The notes under the pieces: model-generated
The model's database searches: none
Told to the model about the DNA's origin: nothing
Seen by the model: only the letters and a program-made list of their open reading frames with translations
Assembly (NCBI RefSeq): GCF_009708005.2
Contig: NZ_CP052758.1
Coordinates: forward strand, 62,001 to 126,000
Origin: Cellulosimicrobium protaetiae
GTDB lineage: Bacteria; Actinomycetota; Actinomycetes; Actinomycetales; Cellulomonadaceae
DNA length: 64,000 nucleotides
Direction of reading: 5' to 3'
Shown here: one piece after another, positions 16,666 through 24,908 of the stretch
Layout: every line of letters begins with the position of its first letter
Position numbering within the stretch: the first letter of the stretch is position 1
Program-made: the position numbers and the translations under genes

Positions 16666-17583
16666 TTGCAAGTCAAGTCTCTGGGTAGACGCACAGGAGC
16701 CTCCCGGAGAGGATCCCCGCGCGTGCGCGCCTCCCAGCGTCAGAACCACATCCTCACCAGACTGCGTGCCGATGGCGCAGTGCGCATCACCGAGCTCGCG
16801 GCCGACCTCGCTGTTTCGGATGTGACGATCCGACGAGACCTGGGCGAGCTCGAAGCCCAAGACGTCCTTCGAAGGGTTTACGGCGGGGCTGTCCTCAGCG
16901 CACAGCGCGGCACGCTCTCTCGAGAGCGCCCGACCGGGCCGGACCACGTACCTCGCACCTTGCGATCGATCGTCGCGGTGGCTGAGCAGTTCATCACGCC
17001 TGGGACCTCGATCGCACTCGGAGACGGGAAGATCTCAACTCTTCTCGCCCAGCGCATCGCCGCGAACCCGGGCCTGCGTCCACTCATCGCGGTCACCAAC
17101 TCGCCCTCATTGGCACGCGTACTCGCCCAGGGTCCTCAACCTCGAGTCCAGATCGTCCGCACCGGCGGATCTTGTGTACCCGCCGCCCTTGCCCCACGGG
17201 TGGCACACGCGGGTACCACGGCGACTCTCACCGCACTGGCGTTCATCGAGGTCGCCGCTGTCTCGTCCGCTCGAGGACTCGAAGCAGCGTCGCCCGAGGC
17301 GGCCGAAGCGAACCGAGCCCTCCTCGATGCAGCCGCCCGCACCATCGTCCTGCTCAGCTGCACGAGCGGCGAGCACGGACCGGGTCTCACGACATTCGCT
17401 TCCGTGAAGAGCGTCGATGCGATCGTCACCGACGCACATCCTCCGGAGCTTGATGAAGACCGTCAGGTAGCAGAGTTGATCATGACCGACGTTTCCTGCA
17501 GACGAAAGAGGCGAGGCGCGGCAGCAGACCCGGCGATCCGCATCGCCGATGAGTTCGGTCCGGTTCGCCGCTTCGCCCGTTGA
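16666..17583 (+). CDS. DeoR-family transcriptional regulator
   Basis: The 305-residue product has an N-terminal DeoR winged helix-turn-helix (RQNHILTRLRADGAVRITEL, then SDVTIRRDLGELEAQDVLRRVYGGAV) and a C-terminal sugar-phosphate sensor domain of the DeoRC type. The sensor region is divergent: the usual GD/GS.T motif reads IALGDGKISTLLAQRI, and the tail ends with an unusual basic stretch (CRRKRRGAAADP). TTG 16666 is supported by GAGGAG six bases upstream. Regulators of this family respond to phosphorylated sugars, so it may control part of the polysaccharide locus; no target site was identified. Confidence 0.82.
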   Translation: MQVKSLGRRTGASRRGSPRVRASQRQNHILTRLRADGAVRITELAADLAVSDVTIRRDLGELEAQDVLRRVYGGAVLSAQRGTLSRERPTGPDHVPRTLRSIVAVAEQFITPGTSIALGDGKISTLLAQRIAANPGLRPLIAVTNSPSLARVLAQGPQPRVQIVRTGGSCVPAALAPRVAHAGTTATLTALAFIEVAAVSSARGLEAASPEAAEANRALLDAAARTIVLLSCTSGEHGPGLTTFASVKSVDAIVTDAHPPELDEDRQVAELIMTDVSCRRKRRGAAADPAIRIADEFGPVRRFAR

Positions 17584-17903
17584 CAACGCTTGCGCCACAC
17601 GGCGTAGCGACGTCGCCATTGCGACGTCGAGCGTCTCGTGGACTGTGTGATACCCGACTCGACACAGTGCGGCCCCCGCTGATTCGTGAGCCGGATCGAT
17701 GAGCACGTGCTGGCAGACGAAGCGAGGTCCTGCCTACCGTCTGCGGAGACCAGCGTCGGGTCGAGCGGGAACGGCGGAGATCGGGCTGCAACGGGCACCA
17801 GACCTCCGCCGCTTCGCGCGACGTGGAAGAACCGTTCACCTCAAACGACGTAGAGCCTGCGCTCGTAGAACACGTCGCCGTGCGAGCCGGCGGGCGCTCG
17901 TGG
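17584..17903. other. Noncoding gap with terminator-like hairpin
   Basis: No gene is supported in these 320 bp between convergent genes. A perfect 9-bp stem (CGACGTCGC at 17608-17616, complement at 17621-17629, loop CATT) just after the DeoR-type stop probably ends that transcript. I see nothing else. Confidence 0.6.
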
Positions 17904-19379
17904 TCAGCAGGTCAGGTCAGTGGCGTCGACGAAGGTCAAGCCTCGTGTGGTCGTGTTCTCTGCGCAGGGCATCTCCCGAAGCACGGTGTTGCGCAGGGTG
18001 AGGTTTTCCAGGGTGATGTTCGTGGAGTTGGGACGGTCCCAGCGCGCCGCGAGCCGGAGCTCGCCTGGGCCAGACACCGTTCCGCCCTTGATGGTGACGT
18101 TGTGGCAGTTCTCGAGCAGGATCGCGTGGTTCCCGGTGTCGGCGATGTCGACCTCGTCGATCACGAGGCCGCCGCTGTCCGAGACGCAGAAGACGCCACG
18201 GCCGCCTCCACGTGCGACGACCTTCTCGACGTGGATGTTGCTGGGGTAGCCCTCACCGATGCGCCCGTTGCCGTTCGCCGTGCGGAACGCCGCGTAGCCG
18301 GTGCCGGTGCCGGCGTCGATCGCGTCGACCAGCCCGATCTCAGCGTTCGTGGTCGCGTTCAGCAACAGGCCGGAGCCGCCGACGCTTCGCGCGACGACCG
18401 ACCCGACGACGAGCCCATCGACGCCGAAGGTCTCCACACCATGGCTGCCGGCGGTGACCCGCACGTCGTCGATGCGCACGTTGCGCGTGGGGACGCTGCG
18501 GTTGCCGTAGTTGTCGATCCGGATTCCCAGGCCTCCTGCGGGCATGTCGAGGTCGATCTGCCCCAAGGTCACGTTCTCTACGCTGCGCAGGAAGATCCCG
18601 TACATCGGGGTTCCGGTGACCTTGAGGTGCTGGATCTCGATGTCGGTGACGCCGCGCGCGAAGATCGGCGCGGTATCGCGCGCCCCGGGACCGACTGCGT
18701 CGATCGTGCCGCACACGTCCAGGATCGTGAAGCTGGGCATCCTCAGCTTGGTCGAGGCCGGCATCGTGCCCGAACCTCGCACGACGACACGCTGCTTGCT
18801 GGTGCGCTGAGGGTCGAGGCTGCCGATGGCGCTCGCCATGGCGGTGAGCATGTCCGGTCCGGTGTACAGCACCTGCTCACCGCGGCGCGCGGTCCAGGTC
18901 TCTCCGTCCTTGACGGCCTCCGCATCGAAGGTTCCGGCACCACACACCGGGACAGGCGAATCGGCTGCTGTGGTCGGTTCACCGGGTCGAATCGCGGCTC
19001 CTCCCCCTGGGCTGGCGGGACCGTCGGTTGCCACGTCCGCGGCACCGGCGTCCGGCACGGCGGCGTTCTGCGGGGTGACCGGGGTCTCCCCCACGCCACC
19101 CCCCTGCACAGACGGCGCGTCTTCGTTCGCCGGATCAGCTCCGCGCCTGTCACCGTTCTCGGTGCTGCTCTCGAGCTCCGCCCGCGCGGAAGCTTCCCCC
19201 TCAGCCGCCTCGACTGGTGGCGACCCGGAGCCCTGGGCGACGACGCCTATCAGGTCCTCCTGGCTGTTTCCGCTGCCCTGCACGGCCACTGCTCCACCGA
19301 TGAGGGCCAAGGAAGCGACGCTCGCGATAGAGATCGAGAGCGCCGTTCGTCGGTTCCAGTCTCTCTTGACGTGTCGCAC
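17904..19379 (-). CDS. Secreted right-handed beta-helix (pectate-lyase-like) protein
   Basis: The 491-residue product has a signal peptide/membrane anchor (RRTALSISIASVASLALIGG, about 10-33), a low-complexity linker rich in Glu, Ala and Gly (to about residue 145), and a long parallel beta-helix region. Repeating rungs are visible: VTDIEIQHLKVTG, VENVTLGQIDLD, TRNVRIDDVRVTAG, NIHVEKVVARG, CHNVTIKGGTV and TNITLENLTLRN. Such folds occur in polysaccharide lyases, GH28-type hydrolases and adhesins. I could not pick out a definite catalytic triad, so the activity is open. It lies among plant-polymer genes, which favours a carbohydrate role. Confidence 0.75.
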   Translation of the reverse strand: MRHVKRDWNRRTALSISIASVASLALIGGAVAVQGSGNSQEDLIGVVAQGSGSPPVEAAEGEASARAELESSTENGDRRGADPANEDAPSVQGGGVGETPVTPQNAAVPDAGAADVATDGPASPGGGAAIRPGEPTTAADSPVPVCGAGTFDAEAVKDGETWTARRGEQVLYTGPDMLTAMASAIGSLDPQRTSKQRVVVRGSGTMPASTKLRMPSFTILDVCGTIDAVGPGARDTAPIFARGVTDIEIQHLKVTGTPMYGIFLRSVENVTLGQIDLDMPAGGLGIRIDNYGNRSVPTRNVRIDDVRVTAGSHGVETFGVDGLVVGSVVARSVGGSGLLLNATTNAEIGLVDAIDAGTGTGYAAFRTANGNGRIGEGYPSNIHVEKVVARGGGRGVFCVSDSGGLVIDEVDIADTGNHAILLENCHNVTIKGGTVSGPGELRLAARWDRPNSTNITLENLTLRNTVLREMPCAENTTTRGLTFVDATDLTC

Positions 19380-19618
19380 AGGCCATTCCTCGTTTCAGGT
19401 CATCGGACGGAGATTGGCCGCGAAGACGCAGCCCAGGAGCCGACGGCGCTGCCCACGGGAGGGGGAAGTCCCCCGGAGCAGCAGCCGTGCGACCCAGTTA
19501 GGGGACTGCGCGCGCGAAGGGCAATGTCAGTCTTCCGTCAGGCAATGCTGTGATCCACATCACACTGCTTCGCCTGTCCGGCCCGAGTTGTGACGCCGCC
19601 TGAGTGACGCTCCCCGGG

Positions 19619-21205
19619 TCAGTGCTCCAGCGGGGCCACAAGCTCGAAGGCCGCGCTCTCTTGAAACGTCTCCCCCGGCTCGTCGGGATCGAGGAAAAGT
19701 TGCCCGTCGCGATACCTGACGACGTGGTCGGGGTAGTTCACCGACCGCAAAGTCACCGCGCCAGTTCGACCGGCAGGTCTGAGGCAGAACGTGGCGTCCG
19801 CACTGAAGAGGCTGCTTCCGTCATCCGGGCCGAGCCGCACCCGAAACCTCTCGTGGCGGAGGTACTCGTCCCCTCGCGTGCGCAACGAGTAGCAGGAAGA
19901 GTCGGCCAGACCGGGGACGAGTTCGAACGTCGCCACCTCACGAACGACGCGCGGGCTGTCCGACCGGACCTCGACGAGGATCCCGATCTTGCCGGGGTAT
20001 GCGGCAACGAACATCTCGGGCTGCGCGGCGTACCGCAGGGAGCGCGCCCCGAGCGCCGGGTCCGGCGATGGTTGCTCCGTCGCCTCAGGAGTCGACGACG
20101 GCTCCGCGGGCTCGGGCGCCGGGGCGACCGAGCGTTCGGGTGGCGGGGGCGCGGACGAAGCCGAGGCAGAGGCGGTCGCCGTGGTCGCCACAGGTTCCAA
20201 GCCGGGCTCCGGCTCCAGGCTCAGCAGAGCTACCAAAGCGACCACCAGCACACCGCCCGCGACGGCGCCCGGCACATACCAGCTCCCCGAGCGTGCCGCG
20301 GTGCTCACCTGACCTGACGAAAGTGCCGGACCGCCGACATCGACACCATTCCCTCGAGATGCATCACCAGCTGAAGCTGAGCGCACAGCCGTCGAGTCAA
20401 TGACCTGCGCGGCCAACGCCGCAGGAACCGGAACCATGCCGAGATTCCCAAGGAGACCTTCAAGGCGGACCATGCCGGACACGGCCGGCTCGCACTGATC
20501 GCAGTCGCGCACGTGCCGGTGCAACCTGTGGCGCCATCGAGAAGCGGGCCGACCGTCCCAGTGCCGAACCAAGGAGTCCAGGTCCGCACACCGTGGAGAC
20601 GCGGCCAACGCCCGGACCACTTCACGCGCCGCATTGAGTCGTTCCTTGACCCGCTTGACCCGGACCGCCGCGCTGGCGGGCGAGAAACCACCAGCATCGA
20701 CCCACTCGGACCGGCGCACCTGCCCTGCGGCTTCCGACCACCACAGGGCGAGAACCTCGCGATCCTCCGCATCAAGCCATCCGCTGGCCTCCACCGCCTC
20801 CCGACGCTGGGCACCGAGCTCAAGATCGAGCACAGCAAGCCCTTGCACATCGGGCCCCGGTGCGGCCTCTTGAACCATCACGTCGTCGGATGTCGGCTCG
20901 GGCCGGCTGCTCTGGAGCGCCCCCCATGTCCGTACCTGGCGGACAGTGATCGCTACCAGCCAGGAGCGGAAGCGCGCAGGCTCGCGCAGCTCGCGCAAGT
21001 GGCTGACCGCCCGGAGCATGGACTCCTGGACCACGTCATCGACATCGGGATGTCCGCCCATCGCTCGGCCGGCGATGTTGTAAACCAGAGGCAGGTAGCC
21101 GGAGACGAGCTCGTGCAGCGCAGCGCCGTCACCCCCCCTCGCGGCGACGACCACATCCTCGCCCGGCATCACCTCGCTGTGGGCAGGACCCAGCCTCTTC
21201 GACAC
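19619..21205 (-). CDS. Single-chain ECF sigma factor with membrane segment and AbfB sensor domain
   Basis: This 528-residue protein combines parts that normally sit on separate chains. Rough order: sigma region 2 (VYNIAGRAMGGHPDVDDVVQ, SWLVAITVRQVR; about 30-100), sigma region 4 (LDAEDREVLALWW, SPASAAVRVKRVKERL; about 150-205), an HxxxCxxC motif (HVRDCDQC, about 240) as in zinc-binding anti-sigma factors, and one membrane helix (VAGGVLVVALVALLSL, about 320). A Pro/Glu-rich linker and an extracellular AbfB/CBM42 domain (about 390-525; GDEYLRHERFRVRL, SLFSADATFC, LRSVNYPDHVVR) follow. AbfB domains bind arabinofuranose side chains. I infer that sensing of arabinan or arabinoxylan releases or activates the sigma domain for the nearby GH43 genes. 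The start is a GTG; an ATG 12 codons in is possible. Confidence 0.88.
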   Translation of the reverse strand: MSKRLGPAHSEVMPGEDVVVAARGGDGAALHELVSGYLPLVYNIAGRAMGGHPDVDDVVQESMLRAVSHLRELREPARFRSWLVAITVRQVRTWGALQSSRPEPTSDDVMVQEAAPGPDVQGLAVLDLELGAQRREAVEASGWLDAEDREVLALWWSEAAGQVRRSEWVDAGGFSPASAAVRVKRVKERLNAAREVVRALAASPRCADLDSLVRHWDGRPASRWRHRLHRHVRDCDQCEPAVSGMVRLEGLLGNLGMVPVPAALAAQVIDSTAVRSASAGDASRGNGVDVGGPALSSGQVSTAARSGSWYVPGAVAGGVLVVALVALLSLEPEPGLEPVATTATASASASSAPPPPERSVAPAPEPAEPSSTPEATEQPSPDPALGARSLRYAAQPEMFVAAYPGKIGILVEVRSDSPRVVREVATFELVPGLADSSCYSLRTRGDEYLRHERFRVRLGPDDGSSLFSADATFCLRPAGRTGAVTLRSVNYPDHVVRYRDGQLFLDPDEPGETFQESAAFELVAPLEH

Positions 21206-21949
21206 GTCCCCACCCTAGGGACTTCCGCACCGTCCCGTGCGTGGATCCCGCGTCGGGCTCGCTCTGCAGCGTCAATCCACCCAGCCTCCACAATTCGCGC
21301 AGCGCCTGCTTGCTCTCCACTGAGTCAGCCGAGGTGCTCCCACAGCCACTCGAGTAGAAAGGCACGGAACTGTGCTGCGGCGGCAGACGGAGAGAGCCCA
21401 GCACGTGCCAGAAGCAGGTGGTGGGAGGCGCCCACGACACTGAAGCGGTGTGCTTGTAGTAGGGGTCGTTCACGGCTAACTCCGGATTGACTGGATGGAG
21501 GATCGGTCACATCAGGCTGCATCTCGAACGTGGTGTGCGAGTGGTGTGAGGTCGTTGACAGTCCACTGCCGCCCAACAGCCGCGGCGCTTCGCCCAAGCA
21601 AGCTCCGAGCACCCGTCCTCATGCGGGTTAACTAGAGGGAGGATCGGGCAAAGTAGCCCACGGACCACTGACGGGCGGTTGACGGAGCGTTGGCCGCTTG
21701 ACGCGCCTCCTAGACTCGACTGCGTCACTGCAGGTTCGCCTGCGGTTCTGCGGAGGCGAAGTCGAATCTTCGTCGGCTCGCCCGCTACTCCCGATCCGGC
21801 AAGACGGCCGGAAGCCTCGCGAGACCATCCCCTCCGCCCCCTCAGCGGCACCCTCTCTCAGGGCGTTCTCGGCCGGCCGCACCCCGAGCAGTACCGTGCT
21901 GTGAATCACGGATGATTCGAATCGCGTTCCACCCGAAGGTGAATCAGAT
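21206..21949. other. 744-bp gap, possible left boundary of the mobile element
   Basis: No gene is convincingly coded here; short frames on both strands lack ribosome sites and actinobacterial codon bias. GGAGGATCGG occurs at 21497 and again near 21640. No tRNA gene or clear attachment-site repeat could be seen. Gene content changes from carbohydrate metabolism to plasmid-type functions across this gap. Confidence 0.4.
21903..21945. promoter_or_regulatory. GAATC repeat cluster upstream of the XRE regulator
   Basis: GAATC occurs at 21903, 21919 and 21941. The middle copy is part of a perfect 10-bp palindrome, GATTCGAATC (21914-21923). The cluster lies directly before the XRE-type gene and is a candidate autoregulatory operator. 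Confidence 0.4.
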
Positions 21950-22288
21950 ATGAGCACTGTTGCCCCGTGGTTCCGCGCGCGCACGCCTTCCGCACTGGGT
22001 GCTGCGATCCGGCGCCTGCGCGAGGTCGCCAGCCTCTCCCAGGACGATCTTGCGCTTCGTGCCTCGACGTCACGGCCAACGGTGTCTCGCCTCGAGCGGG
22101 GGTCAGCCGTGAGCAGCTCGACCCTCCTCGACGTCGCGACAGCCTGCGGCTACGAGATCGTCGTCGTCCCGCGAGGTGCTCGGATCGTCGTCGAAGCGCG
22201 TCCTAGCGGCAGCGCGGTTCGCGAGGGTTGGACCGCGACAGCAGTCCCAGAAGACCCGAACGCCGTGCGGTACGCCCCTCGGCACTAG
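21950..22288 (+). CDS. XRE-family HTH regulator
   Basis: The 112-residue product carries a compact XRE helix-turn-helix at about residues 14-70 (LGAAIRRLREVASLSQDDLA, STSRPTVSRLERG, TLLDVATACGYEIVVV). This resembles HipB-like antitoxin regulators. GAAGGTGA lies just upstream of the ATG. No HipA-type toxin gene follows; two strong hairpins do. The first gene on the element side of the 744-bp gap, it may be an element regulator. Confidence 0.85.
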   Translation: MSTVAPWFRARTPSALGAAIRRLREVASLSQDDLALRASTSRPTVSRLERGSAVSSSTLLDVATACGYEIVVVPRGARIVVEARPSGSAVREGWTATAVPEDPNAVRYAPRH

Positions 22289-22360
22289 ACCGGACTGCGG
22301 CCCAGCCCGGGCTGCGCATGACCTGCAGCCCGGGCCGCGCAAGGCCGGACCGGTACAGCA

Positions 22361-22399
22361 CAGGTCCCCTTGCCCGATCGGTCTGGGCAAGGGGACCTG
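22361..22399. terminator. Strong hairpin, 15-bp stem
   Basis: A perfect 15-bp stem (CAGGTCCCCTTGCCC at 22361-22375, complement at 22385-22399) with the 9-base loop GATCGGTCT. It lies between the convergent XRE and DUF2637 genes and probably terminates both. Its core TTGCCCG...GGTCTGGGCAA recurs at 22424. Confidence 0.75.
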
Positions 22400-22423
22400 T
22401 TGGTCTGCGATCCGTGCGTTGGT

Positions 22424-22450
22424 CTCTTGCCCGCGCGGTCTGGGCAAGAG
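22424..22450. repeat. Second copy of the TTGCCC/GGGCAA hairpin
   Basis: CTCTTGCCC (22424-22432) pairs with GGGCAAGAG (22442-22450) around the 9-base loop GCGCGGTCT. Stem sequence and loop length match the hairpin at 22361. The DUF2637 gene ends at 22458, so this may be its primary terminator. Further half-copies occur at 23578 and 35566-35651. Confidence 0.65.
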
Positions 22451-22457
22451 CGAGGGC

Positions 22458-23504
22458 TCAGCTGGCCTGGCCGGCGAGCTCGGGGACGCGGTCCGCCGCA
22501 CGGGCGAGCAAGGCCAGACGGGTCGCTCGGGTGGCTCCGCACCGCAGCGCCGTCTCGATGGTCCGCCGGCTGACCGGACCGGTGTCGGACTCGGCGTCCA
22601 GGCGCCGGATGACCTCGATCGCGTCGTCGTCGCTGAGCTCGTTCGCGGGACGGTGCGCACCGGTCCGCGCCGTGGCCTGGACGGCGCGCGACGGACGACC
22701 TGCGGCAGCGGTCCGCGCCGCGACCGGGCCGGGCTGGCGCACCTGCGCCTGGTCCGGGGTGTTGGACGACGGGGCGACCACCGCGGCGACGGCGGGCTGG
22801 ACCGCGGGCTGCGAGGCGGCGCTCGCGGGCACGGCCTCCGCGACCGGGCTGGGCTGGGCGGCCTGCGGCTCCTGGCCCGGGGTGTCGGAGGACGGGGCGA
22901 CCACCGCGGCGACGACGGGCGCCGGCGCGGGCTGGACCGGGACGGGCTCGTGCGCCGGCTGTGCGGTGGGCTGGGCGAGGGCGCGGTGCTGCGGCGCGGG
23001 GGCCGCGACGACGGTCTGCTTCTCGTGGGTACGCGCCGGGGCCGGGGCCAGGCCCTCGGCTTCCGCGTCGCGCTCTTCGCGGGCCCGGCGGCTCACGGCG
23101 GCGATGACCTCGATACCGAGGGCGAGGGCGATCGGGGGCCATGCCGCGATGAGGCGTGCGGTCAGGGTGGGCTCGGCGGAAGCGATGTTTGCTCCGAGGC
23201 TCGCGATCAGGCCCAGGATGAGCATGATCCATGCGAGCACGGGGGGCTTGCGCTTCGCCTTTGACTCCGCGAGGACGACGGCGGCCGCGGCGGCGATCGC
23301 GCCGTCGACGCTGAGCGGCAGGAGCAGCGCGGCGAGCTCAGTCTCGCCCGCTTCCTGGGCGAGGTGCTGGACGTGGGTGAAGCTGATGACCGCGGCGGTG
23401 ATGGCGACGATGCCGACACCGAGGTTGGCGGTCAGTCGCCCGGGCTCGCTCTTCTTCTTCCTCTTCGGCCCGGGATCGCTCGTGCTCTTCGACCTCTTCG
23501 ACAC
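22458..23504 (-). CDS. DUF2637 membrane protein (element transfer/regulation type)
   Basis: The 348-residue protein starts with a very basic tail (SKRSKSTSDPGPKRKKKSEP), followed by four hydrophobic segments (about 25-135: VGIVAITAAVISFTHVQHLA, LLPLSVDGAIAAAAAVVLA, PPVLAWIMLILGLIASLGAN, AAWPPIALALGIEVIAAV) that define DUF2637. A long Ala/Pro/Gln-rich linker and a C-terminal helix-turn-helix-like end (DDDAIEVIRRLDAES, SRRTIETALRCGATRATRL) follow. GTG 23504 is preceded by GAGAGGA. DUF2637 proteins are common on actinobacterial plasmids and integrative elements; their role is not well defined. A 16-bp motif shared with two other operons lies 34 bp upstream (23538). Confidence 0.82.
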   Translation of the reverse strand: MSKRSKSTSDPGPKRKKKSEPGRLTANLGVGIVAITAAVISFTHVQHLAQEAGETELAALLLPLSVDGAIAAAAAVVLAESKAKRKPPVLAWIMLILGLIASLGANIASAEPTLTARLIAAWPPIALALGIEVIAAVSRRAREERDAEAEGLAPAPARTHEKQTVVAAPAPQHRALAQPTAQPAHEPVPVQPAPAPVVAAVVAPSSDTPGQEPQAAQPSPVAEAVPASAASQPAVQPAVAAVVAPSSNTPDQAQVRQPGPVAARTAAAGRPSRAVQATARTGAHRPANELSDDDAIEVIRRLDAESDTGPVSRRTIETALRCGATRATRLALLARAADRVPELAGQAS

Positions 23505-23923
23505 TGGGTGTCCTCTCTGGCTCGCGTGGATCGCAGTCACCCATGGAAGGTGCAGATCGGCCGTGTCTGTGACGCCCCTCTTGCCCGATCTGTCGTCAGC
23601 GGCCGTTGCGAGGGGCCCGCGCACCCCGGCCGGTGGTAGCCCGCGACTCTCGGAGCGCCGTTCACGACAACGACCGATTCGCCCGCGCATACACCGAGCA
23701 GGTCGCGCGCGAGGCCAGGGGCCGCTGTCCATCCGGGCGGCCGCAGAGACGTGCACAGCGCGACCTCGCACGCGACGCCCGCCTCGACGCACTGCGCGGA
23801 CTGGACCGCCGGACCACCGCCTCCACCGGGTGCGCAGTTCGCGAAGACGTCGGCCACGTAGACCGCGTTTGCGCGCTCGAGCGAGGAATCGACTCGGCGC
23901 CTGCCAGGAGCGCCGGTGCGGGT
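23505..23923. other. 419-bp gap without a supported gene
   Basis: It holds the shared 16-bp motif (23538-23553) and a half-copy of the CTCTTGCCCG motif (23578-23592). A plus-strand reading around 23655 (VHDNDRFARAYTEQVARE) looks protein-like but has no start signal and breaks down, so it may be a gene remnant. Confidence 0.4.
23538..23553 (-). promoter_or_regulatory. Shared upstream motif, copy 1
   Basis: Read on the minus strand: GCACCTTCCATGGGTG, 34 bp upstream of the DUF2637 start. Copies at 35455 and 57396 fit GCACCTTCCAYNNGTG. A common regulator of the element's operons is the simplest explanation. Confidence 0.6.
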
Positions 23924-24679
23924 CTAGTTGTCGAACGGCCGGCCCGCGAAGAGGGCTCGTTCGAACTCGTCAGCTGCGATCGGCTGCCCCGCTGTCGCGG
24001 AGGCCGCGGCGGCCCAGCCGGCGAGCAGGCTGCAGTAGGCGACGTAGGTCTGGGTGTACCAGTTGTATGTCCCGGCCGGGATCGTCGACCAGCCCGCTGC
24101 GTGCAGCGATGTCGCGACCCGGGCGTCGAGGATCAGGCAGGCGTGCTCGGGGCTTCCGCCGCCCACGAAGTAGAGGAACTTGGTGAAGAACGCCGGGCCC
24201 AGCCCAGGAATCGTGCCGCCTCCGCGGCGGATCAGCGTCCCGTACGCCGTCGCGGTGTCACCTTCGCGGGCCGCCACCGTGGCTGCGCGGAGAAGTCCTA
24301 CTCGCTCTTCGCGGGCCGTCGGGTCGGCGAAGGCGGCGATCCGCTGGAGGTTGTTGCGTCGCGACGTCCCCGATCCCCAGGCCAGGACGTGCCAGAGCAG
24401 GGTGAGGTACTCGTCGTCGGGCGAGCTCTCCTCGATGTTCGACGCCAATACGAAGAGATCGCCACGGGTGAGGCCCGGTGCACCGCCCTCCCGGGAGATC
24501 GGCCGTACCTGGTGGTCCGTCATGCCCGCCGCCGCGAGGTGCTCGTTCCACCACGTTGGGAGCAGCTGGTCGGAGGTGAATCCGTGGCGGACGATCAGGG
24601 CCTCTCGGCGACCGAGCCAGCTGCCGGTCCAGGTCGGCGGCTCCAGATCAGGTGGGGGCTCGAGGTTGCGCTGGGCCAT
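23924..24679 (-). CDS. 8-oxoguanine-glycosylase-fold (OGG-like) protein
   Basis: The 251-residue product contains a helix-hairpin-helix-like segment, GTIPGLGPAFFTKFLYFVGG, followed by ACLILDARVATSLHAAGW, the pattern I associate with the bacterial OGG-fold family. The N-terminal half (WTGSWLGRREALIVRHGFTS) is family-specific. Helix-hairpin-helix glycosylases remove damaged bases; whether this branch does so is unknown, and a defence role is possible given its location on a mobile element. ATG 24679 has no Shine-Dalgarno site but follows a -10-like CACTGT by six bases, suggesting a leaderless message. Confidence is moderate for the family, low for the activity. Confidence 0.6.
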   Translation of the reverse strand: MAQRNLEPPPDLEPPTWTGSWLGRREALIVRHGFTSDQLLPTWWNEHLAAAGMTDHQVRPISREGGAPGLTRGDLFVLASNIEESSPDDEYLTLLWHVLAWGSGTSRRNNLQRIAAFADPTAREERVGLLRAATVAAREGDTATAYGTLIRRGGGTIPGLGPAFFTKFLYFVGGGSPEHACLILDARVATSLHAAGWSTIPAGTYNWYTQTYVAYCSLLAGWAAAASATAGQPIAADEFERALFAGRPFDN

Positions 24680-24908
24680 GCCGCAACAGTGCCAGTCGCT
24701 CGGGCTGCCGAGCAGGAGCGACACGAGCCGCGCGACTCCCCTCGGGGCACGGCGGTCTTGCTGCTGATGATGAGGTGATCTAGGGCGCCTGGGTTGCATC
24801 CCCGCGCGAGGTCGTCGACGTGCGGCGCAGATTGCACAGACACGCCGGCGTACCTTGCGCACGACCGGGCGTGTCGCGGTGGTTGCGCAATGTAGGTGGC
24901 GGCGGCGC

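Noticed and set aside
21325-21612. A 95-codon minus-strand frame ending in a plausible helix
   Set aside because: No start signal and no family; possibly a remnant but not supported as a gene.
23537-23857. A 106-codon minus-strand frame
   Set aside because: No ribosome site, shuffled-looking Cys/Gly/Pro content; it overlaps the shared motif at 23538.
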